A stretch of 38,479 nucleotides of DNA from Sphacelaria rigidula (taxonomy: Eukaryota > Phaeophyceae > Sphacelariales), in NCBI GenBank assembly GCA_964200075.2, contig CAXNAA020000014.1, forward strand, positions 1-38,479, read 5' to 3'. A program made the position numbers and the translations under genes. Below, piece by piece: positions 36,101-37,465 of the stretch. The stretch's first letter is position 1. Each line of letters starts with the position of its first letter. The notes under the pieces were generated by a model. That model searched no databases. It worked only from the letters and a program-made list of their open reading frames with translations, and was not told where the DNA came from.

Positions 36101-37465
36101 CGAAAAATCTGCGAGTTTCTTGTCCCCTCCTCCAATGTCCTACGACAAGTACGTGGAGCATATTGACACCACCATGGGGGCCGACACGCCCATCGCCTTC
36201 GGTCTGCACCCCAACGCAGAGATTGATTTCCGAACGCAGCAGTCGGACACCATGTTCAAGACGCTCATGGAGCTCCAACCTCGTGATGCAGCGTCGGGGG
36301 AGGGCGTGATGTCTCCGGAGCAAATGGTGGGCGGGTTGGCGGAGGTTATATTGGACAAATACGGGGAGAAGAAGTTCGATGTTGAGGATATCGGACGATC
36401 GCTTGAGGAGGCTGGGCCTTACCAGAACGTGTTTATGCAGGTATACGGGTGGAGCAATTCTGAATGACCGGCCGTAGCTCCCATGTTTATCATGAAAACA
36501 CGAGTACTTGGATGCAACCGTCAAGAATACCCTTATAGGCGAGCAACCTACACACGGCGTGCTAACGCGAGGATCGTGGGCAGTACATACGTGCTTATAT
36601 CAGACGTTGTCCTTTGTTCCTCAACATACTCCGTACCGCGACACTGGTGGAGGGGCGTGTTCGACCCGAAAAGATGTCGAAACGCACACGTCTCACTTTT
36701 GCCCACTGAAATTGACAGGAAATGGATGTAATGAATACTCTCCTCGTGGAGATCGTGAGATCGCTGAAGGAACTTCAGCTAGGATTCGCAGGGGAACTTA
36801 CTATGTCGGATGCCATGGAAGGCCTCATGGACGCGCTTTTCATGGACAAGGCAAGATATCTTATCGTGGACCTTATCGTGTACAGTAGGTGGACCTATAT
36901 GAGGTACGGGTGTGTCCAGAAAGAAAACATAATTTACTTTGCTGTAGGTCACCATATTTTATTCAGAGATCGCACCTGCACTAAATCCTAATACTTACAG
37001 AAGCGGCGTACCCGCCAACTGCGTACGTTCTGCACGTCTAATTCTTTGCATGGGGAAAGAGTTTATATTGGACCACCTACTGCATCAGAATCTTGGTCGG
37101 ATAGTACACGGAGTGACAGCTTCGTTTTTCACGGAAAACAGCGTGCCTCCCCATGTGTTTAGCTTGTGCTGCGCTATCCGACGTGTGTTCAACGAAACCC
37201 CACGTGGCGAGTGAACATGATAATAATGAGCTTACAAAGAGCATGCTGCTTCTGTTTGTGTCTTGGCAAAGTTGAGGATCACGTAATACGCGCCCAACCA
37301 AAGTCCGTAGCTCAGGGTGCTCACTATATATCGACTGCGCTACGACAGGTCCCGGCCACGTGGGCAAAGCGGGCCTGGCCAAGCCTACGAGCGTTGGGAA
37401 GCTGGCTGGTAGACTTCACACTGCGATTGACCCAGCTTGAGGAGTGGCAAAATAACCCCATGGAG
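2430..37465 (+). CDS. DHC: Axonemal dynein heavy chain, outer-arm beta class; partial at both ends, 61 exons
   Basis: This is the ATP-driven motor subunit of the outer dynein arm, which slides doublet microtubules in motile flagella. Seen directly: 61 exons join in phase into 4,148 codons with no stop. Walker A motifs are GPAGTGKT (AAA1), GPAGCGKT (AAA2), GTAGTGKT (AAA3) and GVGGSGKQS (AAA4), at about residues 1631, 1933, 2273 and 2619 of the visible product. Walker B motifs include CFDEFNRI (AAA1), VVLDGDID (AAA2) and IFFLDDMN (AAA3). A stalk and microtubule-binding domain lie between AAA4 and AAA5, and a C-terminal domain follows AAA6. Known of the family: beta heavy chains are about 4,500 residues, and AAA1 is the main ATPase. 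Inferred: the DNAH9/11/17-ODA4 class, from phrases such as AVTGDELYGY, SNERVPL and the AAA5 stretch around [19 protein letters not shown]. About 250 N-terminal and 150 C-terminal residues are missing. The exact paralogue is uncertain; that it is an axonemal dynein heavy chain is not. Confidence 0.95.
2916..3209 (+). CDS. Dynein HC exon 2 (tail, DHC_N1)
   Basis: Begins [19 protein letters not shown] and contains [18 protein letters not shown], the strongly conserved DHC_N1 core. 294 nt, acceptor cccacag, donor gtgctt, phase 0. Intron 1 (378 bases) before it holds nothing recognisable. Confidence 0.95.
3326..3475 (+). CDS. Dynein HC exon 3 (tail, DHC_N1)
   Basis: Begins [19 protein letters not shown] and ends TASVKQ. 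150 nt, phase 0, acceptor accgtcag, donor gtgcgg. Confidence 0.92.
3781..3858 (+). CDS. Dynein HC exon 4 (tail)
   Basis: Encodes [20 protein letters not shown] and ends DVAAKQ, a short tail segment of the DHC_N1 type. 78 nt, acceptor ttttctcag, donor gtgtgc, phase 0. Intron 3 before it (305 bases) holds nothing recognisable. Confidence 0.9.
4054..4212 (+). CDS. Dynein HC exon 5 (tail)
   Basis: Begins [20 protein letters not shown] and ends LERPIIQ. 159 nt, acceptor caaccag, donor gtgaca, phase 0. Confidence 0.92.
4445..4684 (+). CDS. Dynein HC exon 6 (tail, end of DHC_N1)
   Basis: Begins [15 protein letters not shown] and contains [18 protein letters not shown], the conserved 'PP.AG...W.RGL..RI' signature of the DHC_N1 C-terminal part. 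240 nt, acceptor acttcag, donor gtgaga, phase 0. Confidence 0.94.
5010..5456 (+). CDS. Dynein HC exon 7 (tail)
   Basis: Begins [20 protein letters not shown], contains [19 protein letters not shown] and ends EESMEQ. 447 nt, acceptor tctgacag, donor gtgcgg, phase 0. Intron 6 before it (325 bases) holds nothing recognisable. Confidence 0.94.
5718..5903 (+). CDS. Dynein HC exon 8 (tail)
   Basis: Encodes [20 protein letters not shown] and ends KEGGK. 186 nt, donor gtcagt, phase 0. The acceptor cgaccag|GTC is my choice because it keeps phase 0 and the family register. Its pyrimidine tract is weak, so the start may be a few codons off. Intron 8 after it (434 bases) is unremarkable. Confidence 0.82.
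6338..6490 (+). CDS. Dynein HC exon 9 (tail)
   Basis: Begins [16 protein letters not shown], contains [17 protein letters not shown] and ends LLDQ. 153 nt, acceptor ttcgcag, donor gtgcgt, phase 0. Intron 9 (381 bases) carries a run of ten G at 6502-6511. Confidence 0.92.
6872..6964 (+). CDS. Dynein HC exon 10 (tail)
   Basis: Encodes [20 protein letters not shown] and ends VRFQPQ. 93 nt, acceptor cctcag, donor gtacgt, phase 0. Start chosen by phase and by fit to the tail segment after the DHC 'LL.Q' helix. Confidence 0.86.
7189..7314 (+). CDS. Dynein HC exon 11 (tail)
   Basis: Encodes [20 protein letters not shown] and ends YIREMQ; 'I.D.V.SW...F' is typical of the beta-class tail. 126 nt, acceptor ctgccag, donor gtgagc, phase 0. 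Intron 11 (316 bases) holds nothing recognisable. Confidence 0.9.
7631..7752 (+). CDS. Dynein HC exon 12 (tail)
   Basis: Begins [20 protein letters not shown] and ends [11 protein letters not shown] plus the bases AT (phase 2). Donor gtgagc. The split codon is completed by G of exon 13 to give Met. Intron 12 (668 bases) contains an unrelated short open stretch and an A-rich patch near 8030. Confidence 0.9.
8421..8558 (+). CDS. Dynein HC exon 13 (tail)
   Basis: Encodes [20 protein letters not shown], then [18 protein letters not shown], ending LI plus AG. Acceptor gcatgtag, donor gtacct. The split codon AG|T gives Ser. Confidence 0.92.
8721..8832 (+). CDS. Dynein HC exon 14 (tail)
   Basis: Encodes [20 protein letters not shown] and [13 protein letters not shown] after the split Ser codon; 'GWLRV...P.K.AL..W..KW' is a strongly conserved axonemal dynein tail signature. 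112 nt, acceptor tttgcag, donor gtgcga, phase 0. Confidence 0.95.
9064..9165 (+). CDS. Dynein HC exon 15 (tail)
   Basis: Begins [19 protein letters not shown] and ends KDNLMK. 102 nt, acceptor gtacag, donor gtatgg, phase 0. Confidence 0.92.
9431..9571 (+). CDS. Dynein HC exon 16 (tail)
   Basis: Begins [19 protein letters not shown], contains [18 protein letters not shown] and ends EKDVQ. 141 nt, acceptor ttggtag, donor gtacga, phase 0. Confidence 0.93.
9742..9834 (+). CDS. Dynein HC exon 17 (tail)
   Basis: Encodes [20 protein letters not shown] and ends PMQMAE. 93 nt, acceptor ttgtgcag, donor gtgagc, phase 0. Confidence 0.93.
10120..11101 (+). CDS. Dynein HC exon 18 (linker, DHC_N2)
   Basis: A 982 nt exon, much longer than its neighbours, encoding the start and core of the linker. 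It begins [18 protein letters not shown]. It includes [18 protein letters not shown], then [19 protein letters not shown], the most conserved DHC_N2 motif. It ends RSQLPD plus one base (phase 1). Acceptor ccaacag, donor gtgagt. In the family the linker swings across the AAA ring to produce the power stroke. Confidence 0.96.
11459..11640 (+). CDS. Dynein HC exon 19 (linker)
   Basis: The split codon G|AC gives Asp, then [20 protein letters not shown]; ends LDMKKK. 182 nt, acceptor gcgtcag, donor gtttgc, phase 0. Intron 18 before it (357 bases) shows nothing recognisable. Confidence 0.94.
11869..12042 (+). CDS. Dynein HC exon 20 (linker)
   Basis: Begins [20 protein letters not shown], the conserved 'FPRFYF.S...LL..L..G' linker motif, and ends TVNEM. 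174 nt, acceptor ttgtcag, donor gtgggt, phase 0. The junction to exon 21 is not clean; see the finding on intron 20. Confidence 0.93.
12124..12172 (+). repeat. (TG)n microsatellite in intron 20
   Basis: About 24 uninterrupted TG units inside the 163-base intron 20, some 30 bases upstream of the acceptor region. The repeat is open in the frame of exon 21, where it would read as alternating Cys and Val. Confidence 0.98.
12206..13957 (+). CDS. Dynein HC exon 21 (end of linker, AAA1, start of AAA2)
   Basis: The largest exon seen (1,752 nt). It carries the end of DHC_N2, all of AAA1 (Walker A GPAGTGKT at 13016-13039, Walker B CFDEFNRI at 13166-13189, sensor segment [20 protein letters not shown]) and the AAA2 Walker A GPAGCGKT at 13922-13945. 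AAA1 is the main ATP-hydrolysing site in dyneins, and all its catalytic residues are present. The start is uncertain: 12206 is the only canonical acceptor in phase, but family register suggests the true coding may start at Tyr 12233. Donor gtcagc. An extra Pro-rich stretch lies at 13247-13327. Confidence 0.95.
14051..14080 (+). repeat. Three tandem copies of a 10-base unit in intron 21
   Basis: AAACCGCCTG, AAACCGCGTG and AAACCGCGTG follow one another; the first differs by one base. This is a small tandem repeat with no evident function. Intron 21 is 302 bases. Confidence 0.9.
14260..14338 (+). CDS. Dynein HC exon 22 (AAA2)
   Basis: Begins [20 protein letters not shown] and ends NPKAVT plus one base (phase 1). 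79 nt, acceptor gatgcag, donor gtgagg. It directly continues the helix after the AAA2 Walker A. Confidence 0.94.
14478..14575 (+). CDS. Dynein HC exon 23 (AAA2)
   Basis: The split codon G|GG gives Gly, then [20 protein letters not shown], ending NFSDQ. Across the junction AVTG-DELYGY is the conserved dynein AAA2 motif. 98 nt, acceptor cacccag, donor gtgcca, phase 0. Confidence 0.95.
15062..15160 (+). CDS. Dynein HC exon 24 (AAA2 Walker B)
   Basis: Begins [20 protein letters not shown] and ends MNTVMDDNK, the AAA2 Walker B and following helix, nearly invariant in the family. 99 nt, acceptor ttcccag, donor gtgcat, phase 0. Intron 23 before it (486 bases) holds nothing recognisable. Confidence 0.97.
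15387..15519 (+). CDS. Dynein HC exon 25 (AAA2)
   Basis: Begins [20 protein letters not shown], contains [15 protein letters not shown] and ends NES plus one base (phase 1). These are the AAA2 sensor and arginine-finger neighbourhood. 133 nt, acceptor ctatag, donor gtgaga. Confidence 0.97.
15874..16034 (+). CDS. Dynein HC exon 26 (AAA2-AAA3 region)
   Basis: The split codon G|AT gives Asp, then [16 protein letters not shown]; ends RVLNK. 161 nt, acceptor atggtag, donor gtaccc, phase 0. Intron 25 (354 bases) holds nothing recognisable. Confidence 0.94.
16147..16298 (+). CDS. Dynein HC exon 27 (AAA2-AAA3 region)
   Basis: Begins [20 protein letters not shown], contains [15 protein letters not shown] (conserved 'FVF...WA.GG') and ends DDY, then CGC and AG (phase 2). 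Donor gtgcag. Confidence 0.95.
16590..16707 (+). CDS. Dynein HC exon 28 (before AAA3)
   Basis: The split codon AG|G gives Arg, then [27 protein letters not shown] follows and it ends DWSTK. 118 nt, acceptor catccag, donor gtaacg, phase 0. Intron 28 (320 bases) holds nothing recognisable. Confidence 0.94.
17028..17221 (+). CDS. Dynein HC exon 29 (AAA3 Walker A)
   Basis: Begins [20 protein letters not shown] and contains the AAA3 Walker A GTAGTGKT at 17172-17195. 194 nt, acceptor gtatcag, donor gtacgc, ends with AG (phase 2). The intron that follows is 258 bases with no stop in frame. Confidence 0.96.
17480..17558 (+). CDS. Dynein HC exon 30 (AAA3)
   Basis: The split codon AG|T gives Ser, then [20 protein letters not shown], ending AALQQ. 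79 nt, acceptor tggacag, donor gtaagt, phase 0. Intron 30 (353 bases) holds nothing recognisable. Confidence 0.92.
17912..18109 (+). CDS. Dynein HC exon 31 (AAA3 Walker B)
   Basis: Begins [20 protein letters not shown] and contains IFFLDDMN (17978-18001), the AAA3 Walker B; ends GFRKE. 198 nt, acceptor ccaacag, donor gtgagc, phase 0. Confidence 0.97.
18110..20206. other. Intron 31, the longest intron (2.1 kb)
   Basis: Sits between the AAA3 Walker B and the QFLSAMNPT sensor segment, with no coding missing: the join FRKE-IVDVQF matches family length. It contains a TA-repeat palindrome near 19231-19262 and many scattered ATATTG/CAATAT words from about 19230 to 20050. A C-rich tract at 20161-20179 lies about 28 bases before the acceptor. 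Two minus-strand open frames of 162 and 179 codons resemble nothing I know and carry no transposase motif. It may be a decayed mobile element. Confidence 0.75.
19231..19262. repeat. (TA)n palindromic microsatellite in intron 31
   Basis: An alternating AT tract broken once by G (tatatgtatata), flanked by gcaa on the left and ttgc on the right, so the whole block is nearly self-complementary. Confidence 0.9.
20207..20434 (+). CDS. Dynein HC exon 32 (AAA3)
   Basis: Begins [20 protein letters not shown], then [10 protein letters not shown], the conserved 'MNPT.GSF.I..RLQRHF' sensor segment; ends ASIGIHSL. 228 nt, acceptor gcgacag, donor gtgggt, phase 0. Intron 32 (342 bases) holds nothing recognisable. 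Confidence 0.97.
20777..20866 (+). CDS. Dynein HC exon 33 (AAA3)
   Basis: Encodes [20 protein letters not shown], then [10 protein letters not shown], the conserved 'FLP.AIKF.Y.FN.R.LSNIFQG' motif. 90 nt, acceptor atcacag, donor gtgggg, phase 0. Confidence 0.97.
21134..21292 (+). CDS. Dynein HC exon 34 (AAA3-AAA4)
   Basis: Begins [20 protein letters not shown], then ERVFRDR, conserved 'RLW.HE..RV..D'; ends KFLSEFQ. 159 nt, acceptor gaatag, donor gtgagc, phase 0. Confidence 0.95.
21510..21683 (+). CDS. Dynein HC exon 35 (before AAA4)
   Basis: Begins [20 protein letters not shown] and contains [20 protein letters not shown], the conserved 'YN..N..M.LVLF..A' helix. 174 nt, acceptor cactag, donor gtgagt, phase 0. 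Confidence 0.95.
21886..22115 (+). repeat. Single arm of a dispersed foldback repeat (in intron 35)
   Basis: Starts agccgatcat. It shares long stretches, such as ggttccattccttcatctgc and gggtcctagg, with the left arm at about 32347-32560 and with the reverse complement of about 32560-32784. The similarity runs on to gtgatccg near 22104. Here only one arm is present. It fills about half of the 469-base intron and stops some 40 bases before the acceptor of exon 36. Confidence 0.88.
22153..22308 (+). CDS. Dynein HC exon 36 (AAA4 Walker A)
   Basis: Begins [20 protein letters not shown]; the AAA4 Walker [10 protein letters not shown] is at 22213-22239, followed by [13 protein letters not shown]; ends SKFK. 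156 nt, acceptor ttttgcag, donor gtgaac, phase 0. Confidence 0.97.
22600..22764 (+). CDS. Dynein HC exon 37 (AAA4 Walker B region)
   Basis: Begins [19 protein letters not shown] and contains [20 protein letters not shown], the axonemal form of the AAA4 Walker B segment (FLMTD.Q); ends SDLFAK. 165 nt, acceptor tggtag, donor gttcga (weak), phase 0. Confidence 0.94.
23012..23171 (+). CDS. Dynein HC exon 38 (AAA4)
   Basis: Begins [20 protein letters not shown], contains [14 protein letters not shown] (conserved 'CFSPVG...R.R') and ends with one base of a split Arg codon (phase 1). 160 nt, acceptor cttccag, donor gtgaga. Intron 38 (757 bases) is AT-rich with a small hairpin but no gene. Confidence 0.95.
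23490..23532. repeat. Short inverted repeat in intron 38
   Basis: ggagaattt and aaattctcc form a perfect 9-base stem with a loop of about 24 bases. The rest of this 757-base intron shows no gene. It could be a structural trace of a small element or chance. Confidence 0.7.
23929..24107 (+). CDS. Dynein HC exon 39 (AAA4)
   Basis: The split codon C|GT gives Arg, then [20 protein letters not shown] and [14 protein letters not shown]; ends EEHISVTK. The join RIR-AR.FPGL.NCT is a dynein hallmark. 179 nt, acceptor ccacag, donor gtgtgt, phase 0. Confidence 0.97.
24370..24585 (+). CDS. Dynein HC exon 40 (end of AAA4, start of stalk coiled coil 1)
   Basis: Begins [20 protein letters not shown], then [14 protein letters not shown], the conserved 'RRYNY.TPKS.LE.I' entry to the stalk; continues into coiled coil and ends THTMVK. 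216 nt, acceptor actcag, donor gtatgc, phase 0. Confidence 0.97.
24843..24909 (+). CDS. Dynein HC exon 41 (stalk coiled coil 1)
   Basis: Encodes [20 protein letters not shown] then GA plus one base (phase 1). 67 nt, heptad-like and charged. Acceptor ttcgaag, donor gtgagt. Confidence 0.9.
25242..25447 (+). CDS. Dynein HC exon 42 (stalk coiled coil 1)
   Basis: The split codon G|AG gives Glu, then [37 protein letters not shown] and [16 protein letters not shown] follow. 206 nt, acceptor atgccag, phase 0. The donor is GC (AAG|gcaagc). A weak GT donor nine bases upstream (gtagac) would also keep phase but drop Val-Asp-Lys. Confidence 0.92.
25812..25912 (+). CDS. Dynein HC exon 43 (microtubule-binding domain)
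   Basis: Begins [20 protein letters not shown] and continues [13 protein letters not shown] plus AG (phase 2). 101 nt, acceptor tgtgcag, donor gtaatg. Intron 43 (565 bases) carries a run of 13 G at 26152-26164 and nothing else of note. Confidence 0.94.
26478..26649 (+). CDS. Dynein HC exon 44 (microtubule-binding domain)
   Basis: The split codon AG|C gives Ser, then [37 protein letters not shown] is the conserved 'KS.AAA.LC.W' exit from the domain. Ends YVK. 172 nt, acceptor tttcgcag, donor gtgcgt, phase 0. Confidence 0.95.
26865..26999 (+). CDS. Dynein HC exon 45 (stalk coiled coil 2)
   Basis: Begins [20 protein letters not shown] and ends LQDKFME. 135 nt, acceptor tttctag, phase 0. The donor is GC (GAG|gcaagt); no GT donor nearby would join in phase to ATEEKAK of exon 46. 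Confidence 0.93.
27506..27752 (+). CDS. Dynein HC exon 46 (stalk coiled coil 2 into AAA5)
   Basis: Begins [20 protein letters not shown] and contains [15 protein letters not shown], the invariant stalk exit; then [18 protein letters not shown]. Ends TP plus one base (phase 1). 247 nt, acceptor cttgcag, donor gtgact. Confidence 0.97.
28138..28319 (+). CDS. Dynein HC exon 47 (AAA5)
   Basis: The split codon G|AC gives Asp, then [40 protein letters not shown] and [12 protein letters not shown] follow. The last phrase is typical of outer-arm chains. 182 nt, acceptor cgagcag, donor gtaccg, phase 0. Confidence 0.97.
28541..28731 (+). CDS. Dynein HC exon 48 (AAA5)
   Basis: Begins [20 protein letters not shown] and contains [20 protein letters not shown] (conserved 'L.ENI.E..DP.LDP.LGR'); ends KKG plus CG (phase 2). 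191 nt, acceptor cgcaag, donor gtaagc. Intron 48 (313 bases) holds nothing recognisable. Confidence 0.97.
29045..29156 (+). CDS. Dynein HC exon 49 (AAA5)
   Basis: The split codon CG|T gives Arg, then [34 protein letters not shown] ends it ('NPHYKPE..AQ' is invariant). 112 nt, acceptor gttcag, donor gtgaag, phase 0. Intron 49 (443 bases) holds nothing recognisable. Confidence 0.97.
29600..29725 (+). CDS. Dynein HC exon 50 (AAA5)
   Basis: Begins [20 protein letters not shown] and contains [13 protein letters not shown]; ends AFNQ. 126 nt, acceptor catgcag, phase 0. The donor is GC (CAG|gcaagc), required for the conserved join [16 protein letters not shown]. Confidence 0.96.
30106..30216 (+). 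CDS. Dynein HC exon 51 (AAA5-AAA6)
   Basis: Begins [20 protein letters not shown] and ends LIEGLEATK ('LEDNLL.RL......L.D..L...L..TK'). 111 nt, acceptor tcaacag, donor gtgata, phase 0. Intron 51 (342 bases) holds nothing recognisable. Confidence 0.97.
30559..30689 (+). CDS. Dynein HC exon 52 (AAA5-AAA6)
   Basis: Begins [20 protein letters not shown] and contains [13 protein letters not shown], ending with CT (phase 2). 131 nt, acceptor atacag, donor gtaagc. Intron 52 (510 bases) holds nothing recognisable. Confidence 0.95.
31200..31491 (+). CDS. Dynein HC exon 53 (AAA5-AAA6)
   Basis: The split codon CT|G gives Leu, then [40 protein letters not shown] (conserved 'RGLFE.HKL.F') follows; ends RGPRKQ. 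292 nt, acceptor agacag. The donor is GC (CAG|gcaagt), phase 0. Confidence 0.95.
31924..32096 (+). CDS. Dynein HC exon 54 (AAA6 region)
   Basis: Begins [20 protein letters not shown], contains [18 protein letters not shown] and ends TG of a split Trp codon (phase 2). 173 nt, acceptor acgtcag, donor gtaagc. Confidence 0.94.
32347..32784. repeat. Foldback (inverted-repeat) element in intron 54
   Basis: Two imperfectly inverted arms of about 200 bases. The left arm (32347 to about 32560) runs from ccgatcatcgaaa through ggtagctat to ggggtcctagg. The right arm (about 32585-32784) is its reverse complement and ends cgatgatcgg. The centre contains cccgatcggatcacc. A related single arm lies at 21886-22115. 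There is no coding sequence, so it looks like a MITE or foldback-type element. Target duplications are not evident. Confidence 0.92.
32977..33130 (+). CDS. Dynein HC exon 55 (AAA6 region)
   Basis: The split codon TG|G gives Trp, then [30 protein letters not shown] follows ('LLV.R.LRPDRM' is invariant). Ends LNSFQ. 154 nt, acceptor acccag, chosen over a nearer gatag that would create a stop. The donor is GC (CAG|gcaagt), phase 0. Confidence 0.95.
33881..34039 (+). CDS. Dynein HC exon 56 (AAA6)
   Basis: Begins [20 protein letters not shown], then [13 protein letters not shown]; ends NVSMGQGQ ('P..FILSPG......G.GQ'). 159 nt, acceptor aaaccag, donor gtaact, phase 0. Intron 55 before it (750 bases) holds nothing recognisable. 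Confidence 0.96.
34471..34764 (+). CDS. Dynein HC exon 57 (AAA6)
   Basis: Begins [20 protein letters not shown], then [10 protein letters not shown] (conserved 'GHWV.L.N.HL...WL'); [10 protein letters not shown] and [14 protein letters not shown] follow. Ends DYIEE. 294 nt, acceptor ttgtcag, donor gtaggt, phase 0. Intron 57 after it (631 bases) has a run of ten G at 34850-34859 and no gene. Confidence 0.97.
35396..35613 (+). CDS. Dynein HC exon 58 (AAA6 to C-terminal domain)
   Basis: Begins [20 protein letters not shown], then [11 protein letters not shown]; ends YIFGEI plus AT of a split Met codon (phase 2). 218 nt, acceptor ctctag, donor gtgcgt. Intron 58 (373 bases) holds nothing recognisable. 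Confidence 0.96.
35987..36440 (+). CDS. Dynein HC exon 59 (C-terminal domain)
   Basis: The split codon AT|G gives Met, then [20 protein letters not shown] ('FGEIMYGGHI.D..DR' across the join); [19 protein letters not shown] follows; ends VFMQ. 454 nt, acceptor gcaag, donor gtatac, phase 0. Confidence 0.97.
36719..36850 (+). CDS. Dynein HC exon 60 (C-terminal domain)
   Basis: Begins [20 protein letters not shown], then [14 protein letters not shown] ('RSL.EL.LG..GELT'); ends LFMDK. 132 nt, acceptor ttgacag. The donor is GC (AAG|gcaaga), phase 0. Intron 60 (498 bases) holds nothing recognisable. Confidence 0.96.
37349..37465 (+). CDS. Dynein HC exon 61, last seen (C-terminal domain)
   Basis: Begins [20 protein letters not shown] and ends [10 protein letters not shown] ('VP..W...AYPS...L..W..DL..R...L..W'). 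117 nt, acceptor acgacag, donor gtgagc, phase 0. The family continues for about 150 residues ('...WL.G.FNPQSFLTA...'), which I do not find in the remaining 1.0 kb. Confidence 0.95.
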
